From Euptelea pleiosperma (Eukaryota; Streptophyta; Magnoliopsida; Ranunculales; Eupteleaceae): a stretch of DNA of 64,000 nucleotides. Location: assembly GCA_035048495.1 (NCBI GenBank), contig CM068544.1, forward strand, positions 45,533,893-45,597,892, read 5' to 3'. Positions within the stretch are counted from its first letter, which is position 1. The number at the start of each line of letters is the position of its first letter. Under the pieces are notes generated by a model that saw only the letters and a list, made by a program, of their open reading frames with translations, made no database searches and was not told the origin of the DNA. Positions 35,001 through 47,483 of this stretch are shown here, piece after piece. The position numbers were made by a program, and so were the translations under genes.

Positions 35001-38000
35001 TCATAAGTAAACCTGTGTGTATTTTGATTTTTATCATTTATGTTTTTCATTCATTCATTTTGGTAGGTATGCTGGGATCGAACAAACACCTCAAGGTTGC
35101 AACATAGAGAACTGTCCAAATGAGCTATAGGTTCAACCCCAAGCAAGTTGGTGTTTTAACTCAAAAGGAGCACATTACCAAATCTTACCTTCCAATTTCA
35201 TTTGAAGTGTTTCCACCAATACCTCCTCCAAGTCCACCCTGATAAACGATAGCTTGCTCTGCAATAAGTGATTTCCAGGTATGCAAAACAATAATAAGCA
35301 TTTTGATAATAATGGAAAAGAGCTAAACATAATAAACTTACATTACCTGCGACACTGGAAAATAATAATTCAGGTTATATGTCTACATTTCGGCCAACCT
35401 ATATTTAATTTGAAGTTGGAGAGAGACTTATAACCAAACCTTTTTTCAACCTTAAAGGTACAATTGCTTCAAAATTACTTATATAGAAAGTCTAAACCAT
35501 AGTCGCCAGAAAGGGAAATGGGTGCAAGAAACGATGAGTAATGGAAGCAGGAAATGGTCCCTAAAAATTTCACATGGTACAGGAAACGGGAGACAATTAA
35601 GAAACGACAATGAAAACGTACGGGGAAACAAAGTGAAAAACGTTAGGTACCTATTGACCAGGGGTACCAATTCTTTATATACCAACATTTTACCTTTACA
35701 TGGGGCCAACTTAAGAGATTTTCCATGTCAAAAATTAACCTATAAGGTACTCGATCATCCCAACTATGCAATATTTGTATCCTTTCTCAAACTAAAAACC
35801 ATATTTTTTTGAACATCCAAAATAATGTAATAGAGGGTCAATATAATTATTTGTTGGCAATGATAGGGAATGATAGTAAAATGATGCAGGACGAATGTGA
35901 TGGCCTCAAACTAAAGGCTGAGATTAATAGAAAATCATTAAGAACAATGAAATAGTAAATGTCCATGCTAATCACACGCAAATAATCAGATTCAAGCAAA
36001 TAAATTTATTAAAATTGAAGGCCTTCACACAATCCCACAATATTAGACTCGTTGCTTTAATGGTGAGGATCTAATGGAAGGTGGGACTTTCAACAAGCTT
36101 AGAGAATTAGTCCAATATCCAATAAAGGAGTTTCTACTCACAATCTAGGGTTCCAATAAATGGCCAAGGCTCAAATGACGTTAACAAACAAGTTTCAGCA
36201 TGTATAAGGGTTAAATGGCGATGAATCATAGTCACAAAAGCACATTTCCAGCAACTATGCAATTGATTTCAACACTGGCACATACTTCAGTGGGTGGTGT
36301 CAATCTGGCCCTCTTATAAGGGGGCCCAGCCCTAAAAAATGGGCTTTTTATAAATTTCAAGCCCTAGAGACCGGGCCGGGCCCAAATATGTAAGGCCCTT
36401 CTAAATAAGGGTCAGGCCGGGGTCAAACTCAAGGGGGTCCAGCCCTACTAGGCCCTTAGAAATCATCTCTAATTTGTTTATTTATTTTAAATTATATTCT
36501 ATTAAGTGTATATTTTTTTTTTCAGAAAACGACACAGTAGGTGTGTGGTATATTCAAAACTAAAATAACTTACATTTTTAAAATAAAAAAATGGATTGCT
36601 CTAAGGTGACCTGTAGTTGGACACTTAAAGTGTCCAACTGTTAAGGAGAGTTCCAGTTCCAAGCTACTTAGGGAATCTAATTAATATTTTTTTGAAAAAC
36701 GAAAATACAGAAAAAGGAGGAAAACCAGTTGGCATGGTCTCCCGATTTCCTTAGGTACACGTTTCACGATGTCATTGGTGTTGGACACTACAATTATCCT
36801 AAAAATTTACAGTTTTGGGCAACTTCCAAACGATTGAGCCATTCCAAAACTATGAACGGCCCAAAATCGTTCTAAAATGACTAAATTTATAATATATAAT
36901 TCATTTTATCAAGGTTTCTTTATTTTCAAATCTTAACAGTTCACCCCTGTAACGAAATTTTTTTGACCATTCATAGAAAAATCTACATAGATTAAATCAA
37001 GGAAACACGTTACCAAGCCAAGTGCATTCTTCAAGCAACCATTTTTTTTCCTTAAAAAATTTATATTTTTTTAATACTATTCTTCTAGGCCCTGGCCCTT
37101 GAGGGTAGGGCTAGGGCCGAGGTAGGGCCTCACCCAGGGTCGTCTCGACCGTAAGGCGAGTAAGGCGGTCGCTTTAGGCCCACAAATATGAGAAGGCCCC
37201 AAAATAAATTTATTTACAAAGGACCATATAAGTTATAACCGTACATGGTAGATGTACTATATAAAACAAAATTTCCTCTCCACTCCACGCACCTTTGACC
37301 TTTTCTCCTCCCCCAAATATGGAAAAGGCCCCAAAATACTTTTATTTACAAAGGACCCACCATATAAAACAAAGATGTACTATATTTTTTTTGATAAAGT
37401 AGAATATATTAAGAGAAGGGAAGAAAGATACAAAGACCAAAAGGAGGTTGAGAAGACCTCCAAAGAAAAGAGAAAAGGAGACCTAAGAGCCTCTATACAT
37501 AATGGAGTTCCATCTAAACACTAGGTCCTCGAAAGATAGACCTCTACAATCCTCAAAGAGCTTGGACCACAAGAATAGCAGAGCCTTGATGGACAGAGAT
37601 ATCGAAAATAGAAGCCTCCTTTCCCTCGAAAGCTCTCCTATTTCTCTCTTTCCAAATGCCCCACCAAATTGCGAAGGACAAAAAACTCCAAAGTCTGCTA
37701 CCGCATGACGTGATGCTTGGGCACTTCCTGCTGCGCAAAGTGTCTAGGACCGATTCAGGGAGCACCCAGCTTATGCCGAAAGACCCGAAGAATAAGCCCC
37801 AAATCTCCCAAGCAATCTTGCAGTGTAAAAGCAGATGATTGACTGATTCACCGGCTTGCTTGCACATGAAGCAGCAGTTGGCCAATGCCCAGTTCCTCTT
37901 CATTAGGTTATCCAAAGTAAGGATCCGATCCAAAGCAGCACACCACACGAAGAACGCAACTCTCGATGGGACCTTAGAGCCCCACACAATGGCTTTCGGG

Positions 38001-41000
38001 AAAGGGAGTCTGACAGAAGTATCATCAGGCTCGTGATCTACTCTTCAGTTCTTGTCCAACAACTCATAGAAATATTAGACAGAGAAGACTCCATCAGACC
38101 TCCCGAGCCACCTAATGACATCTTTTCTAGATCTATGAAGAGGCTTCCCCTCCAGTTTAGCCAGGAGATTAGCTAAAGTTGGGATTTCCCAATCGTTCAA
38201 ATTTCGCCTCAATCCAAGGTCCCAGGACGGGTCAGTGCATGCCCCTGCCTGATGCTGCTGAGCTGTCCCAAGCTTGTTCTTAGAGATCTCGCAGAGTTGG
38301 GGAAAGTCAATCCTTAAGGCCTTGTCACCACACCAAACATCGTGCCAAAATCGGACCCTATTCCCAACACCCACTTTGAACTTGATCCCTGTCATGAAAA
38401 GAGGAGTTATTTTCATGATCCCTTTCCAGACGCCGCATCCATACGAGGATTTGACCTCCCTGGCATTCCACTCCATTGGCTCAAAACCATGCCTGGCCAC
38501 GATAACACTTCTCCATAAACTATCAACTTCTACAGCAAATCGCCACAACCATTTTCCCAAGAGAGCCCAATCCATCATCCTCAAATCTTTGATGCCTAGG
38601 CCTCCCGTGTTTTTGGGAGAGCAGATCAATTTCCCTCTCCACGCACCTTTTCTCCTCTCCGACTTGGCGTGTTTTAGAGAAAGACCCTATTCTCTCAAAT
38701 TTTTTCTCCCCGACTCTCTTATGGCTCAAATTCAACACGAACACGAACACGAACACCATCTTGATATTCTTCCCAAGTACAACCATCAAATCTGATCTTG
38801 ATCTTCTCTCTCAAAATTTCTCCTCTCCACGCACTTGATCTACCCACAACACCACTCCACGTAGCGGTTCCACCGCTCCATCTCTAATGGCATGTTTTGG
38901 GGAGGGTACCGAACAACAAATTTTAATAGATTTTGGGGTTTTGTATATTGTATTCTGTTAAATAACTTGTTTTGAATAGGACTTTTGTATTTGAGAATGA
39001 TTTGTTTAGGGTTTCAATTTTTTGTTTGGAAATGATTCGTCTTGAATAGGTTATGGTTTCTTCTTTCTTGATAGGGTTTCTGATTGTTTTTAGATTTAAG
39101 GGTTTTCAAAGTTTAAACCATCAATTAAGCTACCTTCTAATTTTATTGGAAAAAAAAAGAATTTTCTTGTGGGTTTTGTTCTTTGATTCTGATGTGTGTT
39201 TCCTTGAGGTCATTTGGTTGGGTTTTGGCCATTTTGGTTGACAATGGGCAAATCTTGTACTCTCATCTATGATACTTTTTTTAAGTGAGATGGAAATGGA
39301 TGAGATTGATTAATGGAGTGTCTTTAAAGGTTAAGTTAGGCATGGTGTGTGAGGAGAGAAAGGGTAGGAGAATGGAGATGATTGGGTATTTTTCCTTTTC
39401 ATTTTTTTTTCCGTTGAACGGGTTGTGCATCTCAAAAAGAGAGAAAAATAAATTAAGATTTTCTATTGGGTCGGGCTCGGGGGGGGGGCAATTTTTGGCC
39501 CACATTAGTACCCACGTAGAAGATGAATCAATGGCTGATTTTTGGTGAGGATGAGATCATCCTCATAAAAATTAAAATCATTCCGATATTCGTAGACTGG
39601 TTTAGAAGTTGAGGAATTACAGACCGTCGATTTTTACTGTGTAACTTGAAAACCACATTGATGGGGTTAGAAATTTCATAATGGGCTGATTTTTTGTTGG
39701 GGTGATCAATGTGGTGCGGAGATCATCCTCACCAAAAACCAGCCATTGATTTATCTTCTACGTGGGTATGCCAAAATGGGTGTCAAAAATGGGGGTCCCC
39801 TGCGCCCGACCCTTTTCTATTATATAGAATTAAAATTTTAATTAAATATTATTTGTAATAATATATTAAATACAAAAAGGCCCCATTTAGAGTTTTCGCC
39901 TTAGGCCCTGGCCTCACCCATATAAGGGTAGGGGGTAGGGTCGGACGAGGCCCCACCCTGACCTGGCCCTTTTACAGCCCTATTGAAAAGGATTTGGGAA
40001 TAAGATTTGGGTTGAAAATGGGTTTTGGGTAGTGTATGGAGGCTGAGATGGGTTTGGCTAATGTATATAGTGTTGATTTGGGGTGCGACTGAAGCATGAA
40101 GGGGTGAACAAGTTCGGTGAACAGTGTCATGAATAGTGCAGGTGAACAGTAGAGAAGAAAGAAGATTCAAGAGAGGTAAGAGAAGAAGGTTCAGCTAGAA
40201 GATCAAAGCACGTAAATTGTCTCACACCAAACCTATCGCAGGGTCATACTCAAAAGCATGTAAAATCATCTTCATTCATCATCCTCTTCAAAATAAGGTA
40301 AACGAGGTATTTAAATGACGCCCAAAACCCTAATATTGATCCTAACCATTGAAATGGCTAAGATTAGACACTACAAACATAACAAAATACCAAAGAAGGT
40401 CCATCAAACGTGGAAATACCTATTACATCCCAAAGACAAGTCGCCCCCCTCTGATGCCCTAACGTGGGTCCCAAAAATACAAATAAAGAAATAAGATAAA
40501 ATAAAATAAACTAAGGACTCCCTCCAAAAGATGCTCCAATCATGCTCTTAAGTCCATCCCCCCTCTGATGCCCCATGAAAGGTCACCCCACTATCATCAA
40601 CCCACAATGGTAAGTGTGGGGATTTCATCTTCTTCCTTGTCTTCCACTGGTAGAACCCATGTATTGCCTTGATGTCCGCATTATGGAAACAAGTTTCCAT
40701 CCATTTCAGAAATGAGTTTCCGAAAGAGTTTCCAAAGAAACCATAATTCAGTAGTTCATGGACATAGAAATACCACATATGAGAAGCGTCACTGGAATTA
40801 TCAATTTTAAAATGGTTATTATTTTGTGCCCATGAAGTTAAAAAAAAAAGATCCTTAATGCTATACCATGCCCAATGCTCACCTACACATCGATTGGGAT
40901 GGTTCAATGAGTGGGTAACCTCTTGGACGGGCCATTCACACTGGTCAAGTGATCTTAAACATCCGAGCAAAAGTTAAATTGGACAGCTAAAGGAAAAAAA

Positions 41001-41841
41001 TACTGAAAAATTGGCTTACGGAATTTGGGAGAAATCAATCCATCTGAAGGTTAGAGTAGTAGGATTGGTAAATTGTCTTCAATCAGTGTTGATAGGATCA
41101 CAAACTAGCAAGTTCGAACTAGTACTTCGATTTTAGATCTCTAATTTAATACATTTACATGTTGTCTAATTTAGAGCTTCCCTTAATTAAGCAAATCACA
41201 ATTAGGAGAACAATTTCAGCGAGTGTCGTAATCTAAATATCTAGCTTTCCTAACTATTTTATTCTTTTTTCACATTTTCTTGTTTAGAAGTTTATTAACA
41301 ATGTTGAGGATTTTCGCAAACCATGAAAAATGGAAAAAATCTCAATCCAATACCTATTTCAAATTTCTAATACACATAAAAATGTAATTAAGGAGTAAAA
41401 TCTAATTCTCAAGAAAAGATGAACGTGAGCTAACAAACATAAACTTAATCTTTTAAAACCTAATTTCAGATGGGCAGATTACAAAATAACATAATTGGAG
41501 GGAGTACCGTTGGGATCGGGTTCGGGCGAACTAATCAAGGCGGCATGGATCGAAGGCGGATAATGATCAGAAAACACTGCCGCCGATCGAATCTCTTCGA
41601 CGCTAACTTCAGTTTCGCCTGACGAAGCGGTGGGGATAACAGAACCAGTTCTTCCGACATACTGGTATGAACTCCATTTCTCCTTCTCTTTCTCTTCACA
41701 TTCGCATTTTCAAGCAACAACGAAGAAGGAAAAAAAAGGTCAGAAGAAAAGTGATATTTTGTATACAAAGGAAAAGAAAAAGAGAAGAAAAAGAGCAAAT
41801 CAAACAAAGACAAGTCTACCTGCGAGCAGAGGTTCTTCCAT
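32056..41841 (-). CDS. SSUH2-like cysteine-rich protein
   Basis: Plant homologue of animal SSUH2/ssu-2; cellular role in plants is not established. Exons on the minus strand: 41841-41820 (MEEPLLA), about 41693-41508, 35258-35189, 34224-33893, 33121-32980, 32699-32574 and 32440-32056; phases agree, 420 codons, TAA stop. Recognised by YVGRTGSVIPTAS, SAAVFSDHYPPSIHAALIS, QILDEVEIRELL, HVGHRCCWGSRPARTWKI, the DnaJ-like zinc-binding run (CSGCAGRG, CRAC, CSACYGRG, CVKCKGKG, CVSCGSRG, CEPCRGGG), then VPDEVFHRAKGVQLCNTQAF and DYYPSRFCWGLCPC. The exon-2 acceptor is the weakest point: upstream is purine-rich, and 41693 was chosen because it keeps phase and gives KWSSYQYVGRTG. Intron 2 is 6.2 kb and carries a LINE fragment and a MITE. 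The GA/CT-rich leader (about 41855-41880) is typical of plant 5' UTRs. Confidence 0.9.
33190..33892 (-). other. Intron between SSUH2-like exons 4 and 5
   Basis: Donor GT at 33892-33891 follows TGCTCAG; acceptor ACAG ends at 33122. Part of it (33260-33360) resembles 34420-34540 (both carry GGAGAT and CTCCTA around a TTGATTGGATGA-like core), probably a worn MITE. Confidence 0.6.
35060..35140 (-). mobile_element. Possible tRNA-derived SINE head in SSUH2 intron
   Basis: On the minus strand, TAGCTCATTTGGACAGT (A-box-like) is followed about 30 nt later by GTTCGATCCC (B-box). No certain poly(A) tail or target duplication was delimited. Confidence 0.4.
37383..38630 (-). pseudogene. 5'-truncated LINE (non-LTR retrotransposon) 3' part
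   Basis: Minus-strand remnants of the ORF2 C-terminus. 38629-38075 has the post-RT region (SPKNTGGLGIKDLRMMDWAL, VGNRVRFWHDVWCG). 37987-37553 has the zinc-binding RT-associated domain zf-RVT (PSRVAFFVWCAALDRILT, CCFMCKQAGESVNHLLLHC, AIWWGIWKERNRRAFEG). The two frames are separated by a break at 37988-38074. An A-rich 3' tail (T-run on plus) ends near 37383. No endonuclease or RT core is present. Confidence 0.8.
39468..39812. mobile_element. MULE-type MITE, GGGTCGG family, copy with perfect 9-bp TSD
   Basis: Termini GGGTCGGGC and GCCCGACCC are perfect 9-bp inverted repeats. Flanked by exact duplication TTTTCTATT (39459-39467 and 39813-39821). Interior arms match the copy at 7842. Length 345 bp; sits in the SSUH2-like second intron. 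Confidence 0.85.
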
Positions 41842-42079
41842 TTTTTCCCAGAGAGGGACAGAGAGAGAGAGCGCGAGGGTAATAGCTGTCTACTTTTCTT
41901 CGCCAGCAAGGAACTAAATAGTCAGATGGCTGTATTGATTCGGGCCCAGCTAACATTTCTATTAAGCAACAGGACAAAATCAGGGCCAGATATCTTGTCC
42001 TTCTCTAGCTCTATAGAGAGCCATGCGGGAAAGATGTCGGACCAGTACATGGGATCCAAAAAGTTTCGGGCCTGATGGG
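41842..42079 (-). promoter_or_regulatory. SSUH2-like 5' UTR and proximal promoter
   Basis: CT-rich leader (CTCTCTCTCTGTCCCTCTC on the minus strand at about 41854-41876). No clear TATA box assigned. Ends against retrotransposon debris only about 240 bp upstream of the start codon. Confidence 0.45.
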
Positions 42080-42930
42080 CTATCGTATGGGCACTGAGTT
42101 TTTTGTCCTAGATATATATACAAAATTAAGAGATGGGAAGGAAGAAGATAAGGAGGCGATGTCAACTAAGTGAGCTGTCGAAGACATGCCTAGATCAAAA
42201 GATCCATTCTGAATGGACTCCACATCAAGTTTGGCGTCAGATTCAACGATCAAGGCCGAGATCCCCATCCTCATAAGCAATGTTAGGGCCCATTTTAAGG
42301 CTCCAACTTCTGCTTCTTCAGCTGAATTGGCGTGAGCTCGTTTGCCTCCTGCGAGAATACAATGACAAAATGAATCTCTTAGCACAAATCCATAGCTAGC
42401 GGCAGGAGGGTCTTTAGTCCAAGAGGCAGCTGTGTTAAGTTTTAGACTGCCTACCGGGTGGAGGGTCCCGTAAGCTTTTGTCCTTCGGCTTCTCTGGGGG
42501 TAGAAAATATGATGCAATATTTTTCAGGATGTGGAGGAGATGAGTTTCTGTAGATGTATGGATGGTGTCATTTCTCAGATACCAGAGGCGCCATAAGAGA
42601 ATGCATACATAAGCTTGTAAGAATTGCCCCTCGACCTGTGCTGGGTTATCCATCAAAATATCCAGGAACCAGTGCTCCAATGTCCTCTTGACTAGATTGT
42701 CTCCAGGAGATGGTAAGTGGGGATGCATACCAAATTTTGTCTCTAGTGGGGCAGGAGAAAAGGGCATGGATGCTGGTTTCTGCTTCTTGTTGGCATCTGG
42801 GGCATTAAGGGGGGATATGGGGAATTCTGGAATGGACTATCCAAAAAATTTTACACTCAAGATTTTCCGTTGTTTGTTGTTTCTTACATCTGGTCTCCAC
42901 GAAGGTTTGCTCAATCGTTTGACCTTTGTC
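42080..42930 (-). pseudogene. Degenerate LINE fragment with zf-RVT end and RNase H domain
   Basis: Minus strand. The RNase H-like segment 42517-42080 reads GSLKLNTAASW, ASYGFVLRDSFCHCILAGG, SAEEAEVGALKWAL and ALIVESDAKLDV; upstream are LLWRLWYLRNDTIH and, in another frame, CPRCQQEAETSIHALFSCP. Frame changes between these parts show it is broken. Confidence 0.75.
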
Positions 42931-43065
42931 TAGGGCTTGTTCGGATGAAGATTTATTTTTGAAGGCGTTATTCTGAGGAATTTGTTGATTAAAAAGGGAG
43001 TTAAATCGTACAGTTGGTAGGACCCACCGTAACCCGCAGTCATCAAAGTTTTACTTTAGGATTGA

Positions 43066-43419
43066 TCGAGCAAGACTTGCCTGACCACCCACAATATAAG
43101 CCATGTGGAAATTTAGTAGAGAACATTGACCGTATAGATGTTTGACCAATCTGTAAGTGGACCTACAAACCAAAATTGAGCCTGATTAGTGATTTCAAAC
43201 CGTTGGATCTTTATACAGAAATAATGGTAAATAATGCTCAAATTCCTACAGTTAAAATCAACCAACGAAAATGACTTCAACTAATGCTTGGAAATCACTG
43301 ATCATGTTGATTTTGGGTTTGTAGGTCCACCTAGGGATTGGCCAAACATCTATATGGTCAGTGTCCTCTAATAAATTTCCACGTGGCTTATATTGTGGGT
43401 GGTCAGGCAAGTCTTGCTC
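43066..43419. mobile_element. PAL-1 MITE, well preserved
   Basis: Arms GCAAGACTTGCCTGACCACC and GGTGGTCAGGCAAGTCTTGC are near-perfect inverted repeats, with ACAATATAAGCCATGTGG left and CCACGTGGCTTATATTGTG right. Core about 100 bp. Confidence 0.75.
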
Positions 43420-43489
43420 CTCTTCCACGATCATTGTCTTGAAGAGTAGAACTTTGCTGACTGGTGCCAGCCAGCAAAGTTGCTTACCA

Positions 43490-44690
43490 ACCATGAGGAA
43501 CGTGGCATTTTCTAGAGATTTCTGGCCGAATGGATGTTTGGCCCAACCATAGATGGACATGCAGACCAAAATTTAGCATGATTAGTGATTTCTAAGAGTT
43601 GGTTTGGAGTCATTTTCATGGCTTAATTTTAACTGGGAAAATGAGCATTAATGACCATTATTTGGGGTACTAGATCCAAAGGTCTGACATAACAAATCAA
43701 GCCGACTTTTTGTATGTAGGGATTTTAACAATCATCCGATTAATTTGCGAATTTTATGTTTTTTTCAAGAAAAATTTATTTGTCAGAATATTTGAATAAT
43801 TCAGAAAAATTTGATTTTTTTCAAGCTCAAACGAATTGAACACGTTTTTCAGAATTTTTGAAAAAATTGTTTAAAAAAACAATGGGCCAGAACCGTTGTT
43901 TATTCCCATTCCCAAAAAAATAACGTTGAAGGTATGTTGTTTTTCTTTGTCCCTCAGTTATTTTACTACTTGGGTAGATCTTAAGAGATCGCCTCCTAAG
44001 TGCAATAGATGCCGTTAACCTAGGCCACGAGCCTTTTTGATCACTCATTAACCCCGTGAAGGTAAGTATATTTTTTCCCTTATATTCTAGTTCTATTTAT
44101 ACAACTCAAATTGCCTTTTTTTTTCCCTTACATTCTAATCTTATTTATACAACTCAAACTGTCTTAACTATCACTTATTTCTCCAATGTGAGATTAAAGT
44201 AGAAAAAACAAAAAGTACTTGAACGACAGGTCAATATACTAAAAAGTTAGGTAAAGATTAAAAGTAATTAGAACAAAACGTACTTATTGGTTGACTCAAC
44301 CTCAAGTAGTATATTGACTCCCTTTTCAGCATGTACCGAATTTTTAGTAACTATAATACATTGAACTATGGTAGCTATATATATTATTAAATATATTGAT
44401 TCTCTTTCAAAATATACTGAATTTTTGGTTTCCGAATTTTTAAAGTAGAATGTATAAAACACGTATAAACTGTATGCCGCATATTTGCCGTTTACCAAAA
44501 TTTTGAAGCCCAAAATCGAAATAAAACTCGAATTTTTCCTGTATCGACTTTTTGCAGTATTACGAATTGCTAACAAAGGTCCAAAGAGGGACTGGCCAAA
44601 CATCCATACGGTCATAGAAATCTAAGAGTGTGCATGCCACGTGGCTCATATTATGGTGTGTGATCGGCTTTGCTCACACAAAGTTGTGAA
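43490..44690. mobile_element. PAL-type MITE interrupted by about 0.86 kb AT-rich insert
   Basis: Left arm to about 43715 (GAATGGATGTTTGGCCC, then GTAGGG) and right arm from about 44575 (GGACTGGCCAAACATCCATA, GCCACGTGGCTCATATTATG). The insert 43716-44574 is AT-rich, without a recognised domain; its ends were not resolved. Confidence 0.5.
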
Positions 44691-44764
44691 TGAAGGTTTA
44701 CTGAAAAACACCAATGATCTCATCAAATGACAAGATTGAAATTCCAACAAGGAAAAAGATGTAA

Positions 44765-44990
44765 CAAATAATGGTATAATGCTCAAATTATACACGGTTA
44801 AAATCAACCCATGAAAAACAATTCCAATCCAAGGCCTAGAAATCACTACTCCGGTTACTTTTTGATTTGTAGGTCCACCTACTAATGATTGGCCAAACAT
44901 CCAGACGGTCAGAGTCCTCTAAGAGTGTTCCACGTGGCTCATATTGTGCCTTGTCATCGGCTTTGATGACAGCCCATGTCATTAAAGTTT
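44765..44990. mobile_element. PAL-1 MITE, right half
   Basis: Only the right arm is clear: GGTCCACCTACTAATGATTG, CAAACATCCAGACGGTCAGA and TTCCACGTGGCTCATATTGT. Confidence 0.55.
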
Positions 44991-44999
44991 TATTCATGG

Positions 45000-45675
45000 A
45001 ATGCCTGAAACTTTTTTAAATGCGGACGCACGATTTTTGTTACTGACTGCATGGATGTTTATCCCAAGGTTTAAAGGAGGCCGTTTTAACGGTCAAACGG
45101 ACTGGGGGGCGTTACCGTTTAAACTGTTTAAATGGATTGAAACGGCCAGGGGCAAAACTGAAAAAACATGGAGTTAAACGGATTTTAACGAAAAAAAGGA
45201 AAAAATGGTGCTGAAATTCAAATTTAGAAATTTAAAAAATATGGAATTTAATGGATTTAACGGCCTTTTTCACAAAATTTTTCAGAATTTAACAACTGTT
45301 TAAACGATTTTAACAGCCATTTAATAATAAAAAAAATGGCTGTTAAATTCAAAAGCGTTAAAACGTGTTGAAATGGTTTTAACGGAAACGGGCTTGGGGC
45401 GTTACCGTTTAAACGGCCATTTTTAAAACCATGGTTTATCCAACCCCTTGGTGGATATGCACACCAAATCAATAGACTTTAGCACTTTTTAGCACCTTTT
45501 AAGGTGTTCTTATAGCCGTCGAATGCAACCATTTATCATCAAACAAGCTGATTTCTGGTATGAATGTCTACTAAAGGGTGGGCTAAACATCCATGTGGTC
45601 AGTAGGCCCAGATGGCAGCTGTGACTACCAAAAATGTCGCTTCCACATTTGAAAAGATCTCAGGTATACCTTGTT
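45000..45675. mobile_element. PAL-3 MITE containing a nested hAT element
   Basis: Left arm TTTTTGTTACTGACTGCATG, right arm CCATGTGGTCAGTAGGCCCA and GTGACTACCAAAAATGTCGC. The tail AAAAGATCTCAGGTATACC matches the member ending at 30885. Interrupted at 45065-45433. Confidence 0.65.
45065..45433. mobile_element. hAT-type MITE nested in PAL-3, 8-bp TSD
   Basis: 369 bp in the orientation opposite to 25892 (starts CAAGGTTTAAAGG, ends TTTTAAAACCATG). Exact duplication GTTTATCC at 45057-45064 and 45434-45441. The uninterrupted wording GTTTATCCCACCCCTTGGTG is seen in the sister element near 30592. Confidence 0.85.
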
Positions 45676-45727
45676 ACATCACGACCCTTCAATCAATTCT
45701 ATAAGGGGAGCAGTGCTACTACAGAGT

Positions 45728-46093
45728 AAGAATTGCCTGACCAATGACCACCCACAATATAAGCCACTTGGCAATTTATTAGAGGACACTGACCATATAG
45801 ATGTTTGGCCAATCCCTAGGTGGACCTACAAACCAACAATCAACCTGATCAGTGATTTCTATGCATTAGTTGAAGTCATTTTCCTTGGTTGATTTTAAAA
45901 TTTTAACCGTTGGAATTTGAGCATTATTTACCATTGTTTCCGTACAAAGATCCAAAGGTTTGAAATTACTAATCATGCTGATTTTTGGTTTGTAGGTCCA
46001 CTTACGGATTGGTCAAACATTTATACAGTCAGTGTCCTCTAACAAATTGCCACATGGCTTATATTTTGGGTGGTCAGGCAAGTCTTATTCCAG
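45728..46093. mobile_element. PAL-1 MITE
   Basis: Arms AATTGCCTGACCAATGACCA and GGTGGTCAGGCAAGTCTTAT; CACTGACCATATAGATGTTT left, CATTTATACAGTCAGTGTCC right. Closely similar to 43066-43419. Confidence 0.7.
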
Positions 46094-46149
46094 TGCTACA
46101 ACGACCTAATTATAACATTCAAGAGTAAAACTTCTGTCACATGATGTTG

Positions 46150-46640
46150 TGACAGAAATCGGTGGTAACCCACAATACGAGCTAGCTACGTGGCATACAA
46201 TTAGTAGGCACTGACCATATGGATGTTTAGCCAGTCCCTCGGTGGACCTGCAAACCAAAACTCAGCTTGATTAGTGATTTTTCAAGGGAGCGTTTGGCAA
46301 CACACAAAAAAGTAACTTACTAACATTTATAAGCAAAAAAGTTATTTGGGATGTGTTTAATAATTTAACTTTTAAAAAAGTTAAAAAGTAATTTAAGACA
46401 TTTTTTAGTTTTTAACTTCTAATAGAAATTACTTCTCAAAAATTAGAACTCCTCTCCACACTTTTATAACTTTCGTAACTTTTCTGGAGGTCTGAAATCA
46501 ACTAGTAACTTCCGCTACAAGTAGAAGTGCTTTTACTTATTGTTCCGAAACGCCCCCTGAGCGTTGGATTGAAGTTGTTTTCATGGGTTGATTTTAACCG
46601 TTGGAATTTGAGCATTATTGAGCGTTATCAAAGATCCAAA
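46150..46640. mobile_element. PAL-1 MITE, left half, with small insertion
   Basis: Left arm CACAATACGAGCTAGCTACG and CACTGACCATATGGATGTTT. At about 46288-46559 it is interrupted by a segment with ends AGGGAGCGTTTGGCAACA and TGTTCCGAAACGCCCCCT, itself MITE-like. The right arm is missing. Confidence 0.5.
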
Positions 46641-47105
46641 GGTTCAAAACTTTTATCTAAATTTACCATCAAGACAATTTTTTGGTCGGTAATTGAGGAA
46701 AAATTGGGTGTAAGAACTAGATGTAAGAAATGGGTGGAGCTCTAGACGGACTCACAAAACAATATATCCTCAAAATAAAGATATTTTTCTTATTACCTCA
46801 ACTTATGCCATTTTCTGCTTTCTTTTTGCTAGTTATCGATTTGCATCAGAGCTTTCCTTCTCATTGATACCGGTTTAGTCTTCATTGTACATCTTCAAAT
46901 AAATACAATCTTAACCATAATAACATGGGCTGTGCCTAGGTTCAATTTTGTTAAACCTAAGACCGGACCATTTATTTATCAGGTCTTAAAAATAAAGCCC
47001 AGGTGGCCAGGCCGAAACTTACTGGGCTTATAAATTAGAAGTTCAACCTTCAGCCCAGCCCAGCCCATTAATAACTCTACTGAAAAATCTATGATACCGA
47101 ATTTT
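46641..47105. other. Spacer
   Basis: AT-rich then GGCC/CAGCCC-rich (46960-47075), resembling the low-complexity GGCC blocks in the SSUH2 intron. No gene. Confidence 0.5.
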
Positions 47106-47483
47106 GATACAGAAGTCCCTCAATTTGCCATGTAGTACATTCTTTCGGGCCCACTGCCTCCATGAATGTTTGGCCCACATCTTGGTGGACTCACACACCA
47201 AAAATTAGTGTGATTAGTGATTCCTAGCCATTGGATTTGAGCAGTTTTAACCATGGGCTTGGAAGCAGCTCATAGGCCTGTTCATAAAGCCCATGATGAA
47301 AAAGTTATCAAATCATAAGGGTAGAAATTACCAATCATGCTGATTTTCGGTGTGTAGGTCTAACATAGTGTGGGCCAGACAATCAAGTGGCAAGTGGGCC
47401 CGCACGAGTCTATTAAGTATGAAAACAGTTGCATACTAGATTTGTCCCAATTTGAGGGACTTCTGCATCAAAGTTTTGATACA
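47106..47483. mobile_element. PAL-2 MITE in the RPL35A promoter region
   Basis: Arms TTTTGATACAGAAGTCCCTC and GAGGGACTTCTGCATCAAAG; inner CACACCAAAAATTAGTGTGA against CTGATTTTCGGTGTGTAGGT. Ends about 140 bp upstream of the RPL35A start codon. Sister of 21994-22350. Confidence 0.7.

Larger units (their letters stand above)
35259..41507 (-). other. 6.2-kb second intron of the SSUH2-like gene
   Basis: Spans from the donor after 41508 (AACG/GTACTC) to the acceptor before 35258 (TTGCAG). Besides the LINE fragment and MULE-type MITE it holds GGCC-rich low-complexity blocks (36290-36470, 37083-37135, 39890-39980) with TIR-like wording (AGGGCTGTAAAAGGGCC on minus), suggesting further worn DNA elements. 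The 140-codon frame at 40548-40970 shows no known domain. Confidence 0.7.

Noticed and set aside
36290..39985. One large DNA transposon bounded by GGCC-rich blocks
   Set aside because: The blocks are only loosely inverted and low in complexity, and no target duplication or transposase was found.
40548..40970. 140-codon minus-strand open frame in the SSUH2 intron
   Set aside because: No known motif and no supporting splice structure or conserved context.
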